Of a DNA stretch of 64,000 nt, positions 12,778-23,934 are shown piece by piece (position 1 is the first letter of the stretch; each line of letters begins with the position of its first letter). The position numbers and the translations under genes were made by a program. Source of the stretch: Cycas panzhihuaensis (Eukaryota > Cycadophyta); the NCBI GenBank assembly GCA_023213395.1, contig CM041465.1, positions 237,467,741 through 237,531,740 on the forward strand, written 5' to 3'. Below the pieces are notes generated by a model, which worked only from the letters and a program-made list of their open reading frames with translations, was not told the DNA's origin and made no database searches.

Positions 12778-13225
12778 ATGCCTTCATCAAGAGCCAATTT
12801 TTTAAAAGAAGTGAGTATGATTATTATGTTTACTTTAAATTCTTAAACAATGGCTTATTCATTATCGTGGTATTATATATTGATGGCATGTTGGTTACAA
12901 GTAAAAGCATGGAAGAAATCAATAAGTTAAAGGCTCAATTGGCTAGGACTTTTGATATGAAAGATCTAGGAGCTGCAAAACAAATATTAGATATGGAGAT
13001 ACATAGAGATAGGAAAAATAGTAAGCTATAGTTATCACAATAGAAATATGTGGAAAAGGTACTAACTAGGTTTGGTATAGAAAATGTGAAACCAGTGAGT
13101 ATCCCGTTAGCTTCCTATTTCAAGCTTTATTCGAGTATGAGTCCTAGTAATGAAGAAGAAAAGGATTATATGTCTTGTGTCCCTTATGCCAATGCAGTAG
13201 GAAGTTTGATGTATGCCATGGTATG
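12778..13225 (+). pseudogene. Cop-1 pol part 2: RT palm with YIDG
   Basis: This continues the RT frame of 10307-12128. The active site reads LYIDGML, with codons at 12882-12887 for Asp then Gly, where the family has YxDD. The second metal-binding Asp is therefore lost. Downstream are the conserved LKAQLARTFDMKDLG and YANAVGSLMYAM blocks. The frame is cut at 13225 by a solo Tat LTR in the segment that links RT to RNase H. Confidence 0.9.
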
Positions 13226-13727
13226 TGTTTTCCAGCTACTGGGAATGGATATAGATAAGTCGACTTAAGTAGGCTCAGGTATGATTCTCCCTTTTCACTT
13301 GTATTATTTCGTTGGAAAGGTTGACAGAAGTGTTGCCTCTCTATATGACTACTTGCTTCACTTACGTAATTACTTTGCATTTTGTTGCCTGTTCATGTTG
13401 CCTGTCATATCATGAGCCTATGACAACCCAGCAGGACCAACCTTTCCATAAGGTGGGCATCCCCATGGCACTATACAACCTTCTGCGTTGTCTACACACC
13501 ACCTCAAGTTCCTTTTGGTCTGTGTAATCCATTCATACCTTGATCTTGAGCTCTTAGCAACTCGTTCTAGGATCTTTGCTCATTAATATTTGCTTACCTC
13601 TGTCCACATGCTTCCTGGACTGTCTCAGCCACCTAGACAGGAAGGTTAGCCCCTCCTAGGCCTGTTAAATCATCTCCCAAAGCTCCTAGAGCCCAGAAAC
13701 CTGCCATTTTGGCTTTTTAGTACTGTA

Positions 13728-13791
13728 CTACTGTAAACTTAGTGGTACAATAAATTTTACTGCAGTGCCACGAAGTTTACCGTGGTGCGAC
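13728..13791 (+). repeat. U3 palindromic module, solo Tat LTR
   Basis: Near-repeats of a GTAAACTTAGTGG type unit end in the inverted repeat CCACG-n8-CGTGG at 13768-13785. The module lies about 130-190 bp upstream of the TATA box. Equivalent modules occur in every Tat LTR here and, notably, inside Tat-2 at 36887-36995. Confidence 0.65.
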
Positions 13792-13913
13792 TGTCATCAG
13801 TTAATTTTTAAAAGGTTGCCATGGAAATTCTCATGTTTCCCATAGAATCACCATGTGTCCTCACATCCACCTCAGCCCTATCTGCACTCTATTCATTTCT
13901 TAAGGCTGGGATG

Positions 13914-13923
13914 CATATAAGTA
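13914..13923 (+). promoter_or_regulatory. TATA box of solo Tat LTR
   Basis: The sequence catataagta lies 688 bp from the LTR start. Tat-2 (gggtataagt) and Tat-4 (gtataaaa) have a TATA-like element at nearly the same offset, 676-688 bp. That sets U3 at about 0.7 kb and R plus U5 at about 2 kb. The transcription start itself is inferred. Confidence 0.6.
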
Positions 13924-15989
13924 TTGAAACCCTCATCATTTTGAGGATCTCTTAGGTCATTTTTTGCTCTCCAAGATAACAGTTTCTATTGCAACTACTG
14001 CTCTCTTACTCCTTCTGCTATAGGTGTTCCTGCAGGCCTACATTTCCTACAACCCTAAGCTAGGACTTGCCTATAACTCCTTGCTTCCATGGTGGGAAGC
14101 CTCTCTCCAAGTTTCATCAAGTGATTTTGGTGTTGATTCTTCTCCAACTCACCCAGCAAGTGCCCCTTTCAGCTGCCCATTGGATTTCCTCCCGCAAACC
14201 CTTGTGAGAGCCCTCTTCCTTGCTATTAGTAGGCCCAAATCTGTCATACATCTACCCATCAAGTCTTACAAACCTTTCCCTTCTGGTTTTATGGTAACAT
14301 AATCCATTTTAGACCTATTTCTTGTCTCATTTGCTTAGTTCCTTCAGGTTTTACCGTTACAAAGTCATTTTTCCATTATACTTGGCTTGTTGTCCCTTAG
14401 CTCCATCTTTCTCTCTGCTGATTTTCTTCAAGAGAGTAGTGAGAGAAGAGTCCCAAGGCTAGGTGAAGAGAGTAAGGTGGGACATCCCCCCTTTTCAGTC
14501 CTTCTCTCTAAGGGTAATCCCTTCCCACCTTCTCTTCTTTTATTCCATGCTCTTCTTGAGATTATTAGGAGAGATTGAGCCCTAGGCCAGTGTTAGACTA
14601 TCAGCATATGTAGCCCCTTACTTCACTGATTCTAGGCTTGCTCGCCTATTATTTGGAGCCCCATAGCATCCTCCATATTGTCGGGTGCCCCTTGATACCA
14701 TTAGTAAGGGTTTCTGCACCAGATTGCTGCCCATAGCAACTCTGTGCCTTGCATACTCCCCAATGTCTTGTTGCTCTTTTCTTGATATCTCTTAGCTGTC
14801 CTTAATGACCCTTACCACTATCTTATTTTTGTTTGTGGGTTGTGTGGAGGATTTAGTGGAGGGTTAGCCATCCTGAGGCTTCCCTTGCTCTATTTTGCTT
14901 GATGTTTGGCTTTGCTTGAGAGAGGGTTTTTGGAGCTTGTTGTAGTAATTATTTCTTTCTAACACTCAAACATTGATAGCACTTATATATACTTGAATAT
15001 ACATAGTTTATTTTTTGTAGCCCCTTCTTGGAAGGGATAAGTTCGTGCATATGTAAATTACCGCCGTGTTCTTGTAAAGGTGCAAAGCACTCAGATTCGG
15101 GTAAGGTTCTTTGTTTTGCTCTTTGCTTCCACTCCTTTCCTTTTATATTCTCTTCACAAAGGGGAAGGTAAGGAAGCCCCTCAATCATCTGTGGATTGAT
15201 GAGGATGTAAGTGGTGCATTGGTGAGGTCTCCTATTGGCCGCTATATTTTTTGGGTACGTACATTCCTCCTTTTACCCTTGCTTTCCTTTTTGCACTTTT
15301 ATTTGAGATCTATGTGTTAGTTAAGTAGGTTACACATAAAAGTGAAAGGGAAAACGATATCTTTTACTTATATTTACATATTTACATATCACGCACCCAA
15401 CTCTCATAGGAAAAGGACCCATAGGAAACCTATCCTTTCCTTTTCCTTGGCTTACAAAACCTACCTTGCCCCTTTCGACTCACTCCTACTTGGTATTATT
15501 TACTTGCACACGTGATACCCATTCTTGTTTCCTCTCTTGTCTCTTTTCTGAACCATTAAGGGAGATTTTAGTTTGGTCGTCCGTTCTCACTTTCCTCCTC
15601 CCTTCTTGTCTCTATTTGCTTGGTCAAAAAACCAAGAAGATCTTAGCCACATAGTAGGCTATTGCTTACCTTGTTCTGCTCATTCCCCTCCATCACAGGG
15701 AGACCCTTAAGGATTCCTTTCCTCCCCTTCCATCCATCCAAGGGTGGGAGGACCTTCCTCTTAAGTCCATCTGGGCTACTTTTCTTATTTTCCCTCTTTC
15801 TCTTTGGAATAGAGGACCACTCCAAGGTAGTCAAGTATCATCTGCAGGTCCTGAACTTGTGGTCTAATGTACGAGGCACCTATGTGGTACTTCCTTCACT
15901 TGTAAGTTTTCTCACCTGTATCCTTAATACCAATATCGATCATCATCATTCCTACTCAGCTAGGTGATTATCCCATAGACGCACATCCA

Positions 15990-16601
15990 ATACGTATAAG
16001 ACCTAACATTTCACATGTAGTCTATGTAGTTAGAAGGTTTATGGCAAATCTAGGAAAGGAACATTGGACAATCGTAAAATGGGTGCTTTGGTATTTAAGA
16101 GGCACAAGTGACTATTACATCACCTTTGGAGGTATAGGTAATCAGGTTTATGGATATATTGATTTAGACTTTACAGGAGATTTAGATAAGAGAAGGTCTA
16201 CTTTAGGTTATGTATTCACTCATGCAAATGGTCTAGTTAGTTAAATGTCAAAATTATAGAGCACAATTGTATTATTGACAATAGAAGCTAAATATGTTAT
16301 TGTAGCATATGCTTATAAAGAAGTAATCTAGTTGTAGGGTCTATTAATTGAGCTTGGAAAGAAACAAGAAAAGGTAAATGTATTTTGTGACAGTCAAAGT
16401 GCTATTTACTTAGAAAAGAATCTAGGTTATCATAGTAGGATAAAGCATATTGCTCTTAAGTACTATTTTATTAGATAGGTAGTGGAAGTAGGTGGAGTGG
16501 CACTTGAGAAGGTTAACACAAAACATAATTATGTTGAGATGTTCACAAAACCAATACTATTAGAGAAGTTCAAATGGTGTTTAACTTATCTTAGCTTGTA
16601 G
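15990..16601 (+). pseudogene. Cop-1 pol part 3: RNase H
   Basis: This is the copia RNase H, which would remove the RNA strand during cDNA synthesis. It reads VRRFMANLGKEHW, YIDLDFTGDLDKRRSTLGYVF (first acid), TIEAKY (Glu) and FCDSQSAIYLEKN (Asp). The last acid site reads NYVEMFTKP, with Glu in the place of Asp. Stops stand where the family has Trp or Gln, as in VSW, KLQ and WLQ. The polyprotein ends at the TAG at 16599-16601. Confidence 0.9.
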
Positions 16602-16647
16602 AAAAGGTGATGAATGGTCTAAGAAAGGTATCAAGTAAATTGTTGTC

Positions 16648-16657
16648 AAGGTGGAGA
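16648..16657 (+). promoter_or_regulatory. Cop-1 polypurine tract
   Basis: AAGGTGGAGA precedes the 3' LTR by one base and is the standard plant copia plus-strand primer tract. Confidence 0.8.
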
Positions 16658-16658
16658 T

Positions 16659-17321
16659 TGTTAGATAATGTAATAACAATATTTTGGAGGCTAAAATTTT
16701 GATAGGTTGGCAGCACAGTTTCCCCTCCAAACTTTTGTAGGTGGGGTTCTAAGGGGGGCGAGAGCCCCCCTTGGATAGGGGGTTATAGGGGGAATTGGAA
16801 TGCCCTTTGCAAAGAGGGGGTTCAGGGGTGATATCCCTTGACCTTAAAAAACACTAGCACTGAAAAGCATACTAAATTGTAAAGAGAATCAGGGTTATTC
16901 ACTCAAAATACCCTAGATTCTATGGTCAAGATTTATGCCTTGTATGACTCTCTCATTTAGCCTAATTTAGGGTGTTTTTTCATCATGTTGATTGTGTTTG
17001 ATGTATTGAATGTACTGTGAAGAGTTTAGTGGCTAGTTGTTGTTGCTATAAGTATTCTGCTACATATTGTATATATTTCTTCATTCTTTGATAATAAAGA
17101 TTGATACCTTTCCTGTGTGGATGTTTCCCTAGCACACTACTAGGGTTTTACCATATTATATTAGGTGTATATGTGATGCTTGGCTTTCTTATTTATTTTA
17201 TTATATTATCTTTGGTTTAAGAACTTGCATATTAAATTTTAGTTTTGATTACTATAACTAGTTACAAAATAGTTTAGATTTGGTGGTGGTTTCTGGTTAT
17301 TGGGACCTTGTCTTCTCAACA
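16659..17321 (+). repeat. Cop-1 3' LTR (663 bp)
   Basis: It begins TGTTAGATAATG after the polypurine tract and ends CTTCTCAACA. An AATAAAGATTG polyadenylation region lies near 17093. The two solo copia LTRs in the window (12129-12772 antisense, 56825-57448 sense) align along its whole length, which fixes both ends. Confidence 0.92.
16751..16772 (+). repeat. G/C hairpin in Cop-1 LTR
   Basis: A perfect 9 bp stem (AAGGGGGGC against GCCCCCCTT) encloses a GAGA loop. It lies within a series of G runs (16742-16815) that could also fold as a G-quadruplex. Equivalent G-rich blocks are present in both solo copia LTRs. Confidence 0.7.
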
Positions 17322-19739
17322 AAAAGGAGGATCAATAAAATTTTATAGAGGGAGCTAAGCACTTATTCTAACTCAAGAAGCCTGATGGGTGGACTAATAA
17401 CCAATAATTAAAGTCATACTCATCATTGGTTAAAAAAAAAACATGGGTAACTACATATAACAATTAAGCAAATAAAAGCATAGATCCATTACCTATGATC
17501 ATGATATATAAAATCAATAAAATGTAAAGAGTAACAAACCACACCTTCACCCACTTATTTATTATAGCATCCATGCCATTCCTAGAAGCTGGGAAATAGT
17601 ATACAACCTTTTCTTTTTCTTTTTTATGATTTTTATCAAGAAATATGAGTTTCAATATGAAAACCATGAGATTATTTTTAAAAATGTTAGCTTGATTTAA
17701 ATAATGCAACCTTTAATACAAAAAACATAATCAAAAGGTTGATTACATTTTTTGTTATAAAGCACGTGCATTTTTTAAAGAGAGAATAATCTAGCTTGAG
17801 GCAGTAATTATAGGGTTCCTTCAGCTACAATCATTGATATAAATGTTTAAGGCCATACTGGGAAAATATTATAAGTTGAAAGATAGATTAACAAATAATG
17901 GAAAGGTGTGGGAATCAACTTATTAAGGATGTGACTGTCTTTAATATAAACAAAGACTTCATAACTTGGTTTCATCATGAGGGCCACCCTTTTCCCAAGT
18001 CAAAGTATAACCTTCCATATGTTGAATAGGTTTTGATCATAATTGGGATCTTAGTGGGCCTAAACAACTAGATTCAAAGCTGTTATATAATGCACATAGT
18101 CAAATTTGAACTGCATATTATATGTGGGGATGAAGTCGACATGTGGCTTACTCTGCATGCCATGAGGGTGCTAATCATCTATATATAATCATATATATAA
18201 TTTTTCTTTTCTCTTTTTTCTTCCTTTCTTTTTTGATATAAATGAAGGATGTTACTACATATGAAGGTTTAGATGAGATTCATGGTGAACTAGGCATTAT
18301 TGAACCTACTTTCTAGGTAACTCATCTTATCTACTCTCATGTATATTAAGAAATATATGACTACGATCATCACATAATCCTCATAGAGACAAGGTGGATG
18401 AATGTGATTAAAATCTTAAGAAAGTATAGTTATGATTATCCAAACCATGGGAGATTAGGGTCTTAGGAGATATATGTGAGAAGAAGACTAATATCATGCC
18501 CTTAAGAGATGAACTTTAGGTATATATAAGATGTTCAATCAAAGTGTCTCTAAAGGGAGCGGGATTGCCTATGAGCAACTTATTATCAAGGAATAGGAGG
18601 GGTATTGATAGTAGAATTGGCTTTAATATTAGATATCTACTAAATCATGAGAGAAGTGAAGTAAGCAGAGGTCACATATATAAATAAGTCTTCGCTTATA
18701 GCATAAATTATGGATTGCATAAGTGATATGTCAACTACTTTGGGATTCAGGGATCATTTTGTATTATTGAAAGGATAAAGGGAAACCTATAGGTTGTTTC
18801 ATATCTTGATCGCTTGTTGTAAAATAATAGAAATTTCTTAAGTGTTGGAGAACACCAAATAATAAAGCCAACTACTCATATCAACAATCAAAGACCATCA
18901 CAATGAGATAGAGTAAGGGGAGAATAAGAGAATGATACAAGTATTATTTTGTTTTTTACTTTTCTGATCTTTTTTTTTTTTGGGGGGGGGGGGATAGGGT
19001 AATTTTTATATAAGATATATATGTTTAGTTTAGACTTATTTTTGAAGTATATAGGAACACTAAGAAAGAAATAAAAGTAGTGTTGGGATAAGAGAGGTAG
19101 TCTTAAGATTAGGAGGTAGTATCTAGAAAAGACTAATTATTTCATTCCTATAAATCCAAAGTCACTTATAAAGAAATTAAATAACGTTAGGCTTGTGAGA
19201 ATAGAAAGTTAGAATTATATAGGTTCCTCTCAAAAGAGAATCCAAATATAACTTAGATAACATACTCAAGAATAATCATATGAGTGCCCATCAATGTAAG
19301 GGAACCTTAAATGACTAGAATTCATATGGTACTTTTAGAAAGAGAAGTTGCTTATTAAGTAGAAAAGTGGTACTATTCAGTAAGCATTTGATTTCTTAAG
19401 CATGTTGGATTATTCCTAAGGGTAAGAGGCTTTGAGGGATTTACCTTTCGCTAAAGTCCTCCTTGGCCTATAATTCTCACTTGGGTCTATCTTTTTTGGC
19501 ACTTCCTCTTAACTCATAAATATGTCAAATTTGTCTGAACAAAGGTCATGTTTTTATTTTTGAAAGTATATGCATGTAATTAAAGGGAGGAGTTATAAAA
19601 CATGGACAGTTTACCCTTTTTTAGAGCCATGGCCTCTAAGTTGAAAACTTGGAGGGGAATTTATGTGGTCTACTATAGTTTTATCTTATTAATAAATATA
19701 ATCTTTGGAGCTATAGTTTATACTCTTTACAGATTAAGG
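17322..19739. other. Unassigned AT-rich stretch
   Basis: Immediately right of the Cop-1 LTR there is about 2.4 kb with no open frame I can assign and no match by eye to the LTRs elsewhere in the window. It may be the 3' spacer of the old Tat-5 element, whose integrase follows, or older host DNA. A T12G12 run lies near 18981. Confidence 0.5.
18970..18993 (+). repeat. T12G12 homopolymer junction
   Basis: A run of T directly joins a run of G with no interruption, inside otherwise complex AT-rich sequence. It may be a true low-complexity site or a sequencing artefact. Confidence 0.8.
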
Positions 19740-20327
19740 TTAAGGATACTACTTCCTTAGGAATTAAGAATTAATTGGCTTTTGGAATCTGAGTCCATCA
19801 AGGGTAAAAAAGATGATAGGCCATATTGTTTAGGTCTTTAATAACTAGATAAGGGCCTACCTACTTGGAGTTGAATTTTCATTAATTTTCATATAGATAT
19901 TCAAGTTCAAGGATTTTATCCCCTACCCAAAACTTCTTACATCTCAAATGTTGATCATAAGCTACTTAAGCAGAATGTTTTAAGGCTAGATTCATTTGAT
20001 AGATATCAAGATGAGTTTCATCTATCTTTTCCAACTCTAAAAGTCTTACTTATCTTATCCATTCTTTATTAGTAAAATCTTTGAGAGAAATTCTTAGTAA
20101 AAGGATTTCTATTTCCAATGGAAGCATAACTTTAGTACCATATACTAGTGAGAAAGGAGTCATTCTCATTGTAATTCTAATTGAACTACAAGTAGCCCAC
20201 AAAGTAGGAAAAAACTTAGTATATTAATCATATTGAGAGTCAACAACTATTTTGGCCAAGATTTTGGTTAGGTTTTTATTAAAGGCTTCAATTTATCCAT
20301 TAGCTTGTGGGTGATAAGGAGATGATG
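19740..20327 (-). pseudogene. Tat-5 integrase fragment
   Basis: Translated on the minus strand from 20327 downward with stops ignored, it reads YHPQANG, then MTPFSLVYGTKVMLPLEIEI, then a degraded GPF/Y module (VGPYLVIKDLNNMAYHL). This is the C-terminal half of a Tat-type integrase. It is clearly different from Tat-1 to Tat-4. It is cut at 20327/20328 by the 3' LTR of Tat-3, so it belongs to an even older layer. The low-coordinate boundary is approximate. Confidence 0.75.
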
Positions 20328-20605
20328 TTGGAAGTATGCTTATGGAGGGTCACTATAGACAAGGCACTCTAGATGGGTACTAAGGATCACAAAGGTCTAG
20401 AGGTATCAGGAAAGGGTAGATCACCCTCAATAGGCATCCATGCATCAAAATGTAGGTTTGGGGAGCTACAACTATGCATTACCCTTTTCTCCTTTCCAAA
20501 TACCTTTCTTGATGTAGATGGGTGAAAGAAGGGCATCCTCAGGTTACTGAGTAGCCTAAACAAGGCTCTCTTATCCTTAGAGGGAGAGAAGAGATTCTAA
20601 ATCTC

Positions 20606-21070
20606 CTTTTAGAAAAGGAAATTAGTGAAAGAGAAGCAAAGTAATGGTAAGGAAAGAGCGGAAGCTCTAGAAGATCTATTTGGAGTCTAAGGGTTTCCCT
20701 TTAAGGGTTAAGGTTTTGAGCATTAAGAATAAGAGAAGAGGATGGTGCTACAACCAACTCTTCTTAACTAAGCAAGGCTAAATATTTTGTTTATTTGTAT
20801 TTATTCAAGTTTAGGCAAGTAGTCAGTACCCTCTTGTCTATCATAGATATGGGGAGTAGGAAACTCCCTTATGGAAAAGGAGGGCAGGAGAAAGAGAGAG
20901 AACTCCTTTTGGAAAAGGAAGTGACAAACAATGCAAAATAGGTATAAAGGGTGATTAGGTTGGTATGGTTTGCCTATCAACCTAGAGGGTTCCCTCCAGA
21001 GGTTGGGGCTTTGGTGTAGAGATTATAAAACCAAGGGAATGTTGCCACCATCCAATGGTAACTAAGTTAA
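20606..21070. repeat. Imperfect direct duplication in Tat-3 LTR
   Basis: Blocks starting at about 20606 and 20906 share the order CTCCTTTTxGAAAAGGAA, then GGGTTCCCT, then a CCAAC/CCACCATCC segment ending AACTAAG. A third partial copy of the end (TTCTTCTTGGGTTGCAAGAAG) lies near 21170. They look like roughly 300 bp tandem units diverged after duplication. Confidence 0.55.
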
Positions 21071-22063
21071 AAATTCTTCTTAGGTTACAAGAAGAGAAAG
21101 GTAGAGTTAGAATACAAAAGAGGGGTAGTGGGGGAAATGCCACAACTATCTAGTAGTGATTAAGTTGCAAGTTCTTCTTGGGTTGCAAGAAGAACAAAGT
21201 GGTTTCTCAAGTTTATGTTTCTATATTATCTAAAATGAAGTTTAGATTTATGAAATAGATCATTGTAAAAAAATTTATAAAATTAAAGTAATCATACAAA
21301 TAAACAAGTAGCTTTTCTCTCTCACTCCCTCTCTCTCTTTTCATTTATAGGTTAGGGTTAGGATGTGAAAAAAGAGATTGTGAGAGAATGTTGCCACAAT
21401 CTCTCCCTAACTAAGTCTTTTCTTTTTTCATTTAAAAAGATAATAGGCAGAAACAATCGAAATATGCAACTTATGTTTCCTATTTATGTATGAGGGCAAA
21501 CTTACAACATTCTATAAGTTTCCCTTATTATATTTAAGATGTGGTGCTATGAAAAAGGGGGTATCAAAATCTTCCTTTTTATGTAAGAGGAAGAAGAAAT
21601 ATAGTTTGTCTATTTTACTTCCTTCACTATATGTAGTGTAAGAATGCAAAAAGAAGAAACTAATATGCTTCACATTTTCAATACTCTTTTAGTGAAGGGC
21701 AAGAAGAAAGGAAAGGAAAGGAAGAGGTTGGAATGGGCGCACCTCATTCTGTGGTGTTTGATGACAAATGTAATCACTCTTCATGCATCTCCCTTACCAA
21801 TACCTTCACTCCCTTATTACAAATGTTGTTGGAGTTAGAGAGGGAGGCTCCTTTACCTTCCCCCTAACTCCAAATGGGGCGGGCTTACCTTCCCAAACTA
21901 TGCAATAGTGAAATAAAGAAAGGGAAGAAAACATAAATGAATTTGAAATAAGAAAATATTAACTTTTTTGTAGTGTGTCACTTCATTTATAAGAGAAGAT
22001 TCTCCACCTGTGTCATAAGGGAAATAACACCTTCTACAAGCACAAACACATATAGATACATAG

Positions 22064-22071
<8 letters not shown>

Positions 22072-22112
<41 letters not shown>

Positions 22113-22123
22113 CACACACACAC
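22072..22123. repeat. TA/CA microsatellite
   Basis: A TA repeat of about 18 units runs into a short CA repeat inside the Tat-3 LTR. The Tyr-Ile repeat protein it seems to encode on the minus strand is an artefact. Confidence 0.95.
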
Positions 22124-23196
22124 CTAAATAAGACAAAGTTAGTGTGCTTATTTATGTAACAAAGGAAAGCAAACAAAATGTCTTTTATTGCTAACTACTT
22201 TAACATGCAACAACCAAAATAATTGTGAAAGGGGAAAAATAGGGATGTTGCCTTAGGATGGCAAGATCCTCTATGTGGTGGTGTTTCCCTAAATGGTAGT
22301 GGGAAACTCATGTTTAGGCTATGATTTGGTACAATAGTTTGAGGTAGGGGTGAGATGCAGAATCTTTGAGATGGGTAGTAGATCTCCCAACCAAAATATC
22401 GCACTAGTAGTGATAGGGTATGGAGCAATGCTTTGTAGCAAAAGGAGAGGATTACCCTAGTAGAATAAGGCCCCTAGAGTTAAAAGTTAGGCTTAGGATC
22501 CTTCCTGTGAGCTCCCTTGGTTAGCCAAACATCTCCACCTACCTACACCAATTATTTTGGATGGTGAGACACAAGTTTAGTTGTAAGAGAAGGTGTCTCC
22601 TCTAAGGCTCACTTAGGTAAATCTTGCAAAATGTGAATATTCTTACTTTCAAACCAAGATTCAAGCCAAAAATACAACAAACAATGAAAGAGCAATAAGA
22701 AACAAAGATATTTACAAATCAAAACAACCTAGAATGGGCTTACCATCTTAAGAGAGGAAGGTGATGGTGAAAATTCAAGGTTGTTATTATTGGAGCCTGC
22801 TTAGATGGATGAAATCCTTAGCTTTTAATGGAGAGCAACATCTCATTAGTTGTAGTAGTAGCTTAGGGAGATCCTCCTTCTCCTTGAGTGTTGATTACCC
22901 CTCCATTAACTTGCTAAAGTGCTAATGTTATGTAGATTCTATGCTAGAATGATGAGATATTATGCTTTCTATGTTTTTTAGAGAAGAAGAGAACTTGAGA
23001 GAGTGTAAGATTGATGTATAATAAATTTAAATTTTGAGTTTTATTAGTTTAGTGAGGTCTTAGGACTGTTAGGTCCTAATTTGGGCTGGTCTGAAGGTGG
23101 TATTTAGCATCAAATAGTAATTAATATAAGAAAATAGTCATTTCTAACTGTGACTAACTACATAAAAAACACCCTATAAAAATGTTCATGGCACCA

Positions 23197-23228
23197 CTAA
23201 TATATTTGTGATCCTAGAAATATATTAG
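23197..23228. repeat. 11 bp perfect palindrome arms in Tat-3 LTR
   Basis: CTAATATATTT and AAATATATTAG are perfect inverted repeats separated by 10 bases. They are preceded by ATGGCACC. The position corresponds to the U3 palindromic module of the other Tat LTRs. A related palindrome lies in the Tat-3 internal spacer at 32109-32138. Confidence 0.7.
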
Positions 23229-23934
23229 TAGGGCACAACAATTAGGATGGAGCAAATAAAAAACCTAGTGGGGTTGCAACAAAAGCTTATAATTAATAAA
23301 AAAAATAGTAAAAACATCATAAATTTCAATAAAACTGAAGGAGATTGGAAAGGGGATGGCTATTAGGGCTTGTAATCCTCCACAAATAATGGGTCCATCT
23401 AATTAAGTTTATTAGAAAAAGTCTACCAAGTAATGGAAACATATTAGAAACAAGGTGGAACAGGCTAAAATCTTAATGAAATTATGTCAAATGGAAGAAA
23501 TAGGTGAAACAAAAAAATGAATGTCATGCGATATGAAAAAGGGGAGCACAATCTCCCATGGGGACCTCAACAACTCTCCTTGGTGGACCATGGAGTGAAG
23601 CGAGGCATAATAGAAGGGGAAAGATGTGACCAAAGGGTATGAAATAAACTGGAGATCATGTGAATCAGGTTATAGAAGCCTATAAGTACCCATAACTAGT
23701 AGGGAAATCACATGGGAGCTATCATACCATTGGACTGGAGTCCTAGTCATCATAGGCATAGAATTACACATACAAGCAAGGGATCATGTAGGCATCTCAA
23801 GCAATAAAACATCCATACATCCATAATACATTTCAACAATCATAAAATATAAATAAAGTGAAAAAGAAATAATATATATACCTGACTTTACATGTGTGGA
23901 ATTACTCTAATCCATTCCTAGAAGCCATTAAACA

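Larger units (their letters stand above)
13226..15989 (+). repeat. Solo Tat LTR in Cop-1 (2764 bp)
   Basis: It starts TGTTTTCCAGCTA and ends GCACATCCA, matching the ends of the Tat-2 LTRs in opposite orientation. The flanks are gtatg (13221-13225) and atacg (15990-15994), a 5 bp target duplication with two transition mutations. Taking it out with one flank copy rejoins the copia frame in the MVC..RP block. It holds a TATA box, U3 palindromes at 13728-13791 and no gene. Several weak open frames inside it are not kept in Tat-4. Confidence 0.92.
10307..17321 (+). mobile_element. Cop-1, Ty1/copia element, 5' part outside window
   Basis: The copia order pre-integrase, integrase, RT, RNase H, polypurine tract and 3' LTR is present on the plus strand. 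The 5' LTR and gag lie left of Tat-1, outside the window. The element is interrupted by Tat-1 at its left edge, by an antisense solo copia LTR (12129-12772) and by a solo Tat LTR (13226-15989). The RNase H block KRRSTLGYVF and the CAAGGTGGAGAT tract before TGTTAG are typical of plant Tork-like copia elements. Many CAG-to-TAG type stops make it dead. Confidence 0.92.
20328..23934 (-). repeat. Tat-3 3' LTR (about 3.6 kb)
   Basis: The left edge TGGAAGTATGCTTATGG aligns with the TGGATGCACG edge of the Tat-2 LTR. The right edge CCATTAAACA is followed by a polypurine complement and about 60 bases matching the same place in Tat-2. It is about 0.85 kb longer than other Tat LTRs, partly because of an internal direct duplication near 20606-21070 and a TA microsatellite. 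It holds no gene. Confidence 0.8.

Noticed and set aside
14024-14578. Open frames inside the solo Tat LTR
   Set aside because: They are not kept in the Tat-2 or Tat-4 LTRs and lie in the untranslated leader.
21898-22176. Minus-strand frame with a Tyr-Ile repeat
   Set aside because: It is the translation of the TA microsatellite and has no start or domain support.
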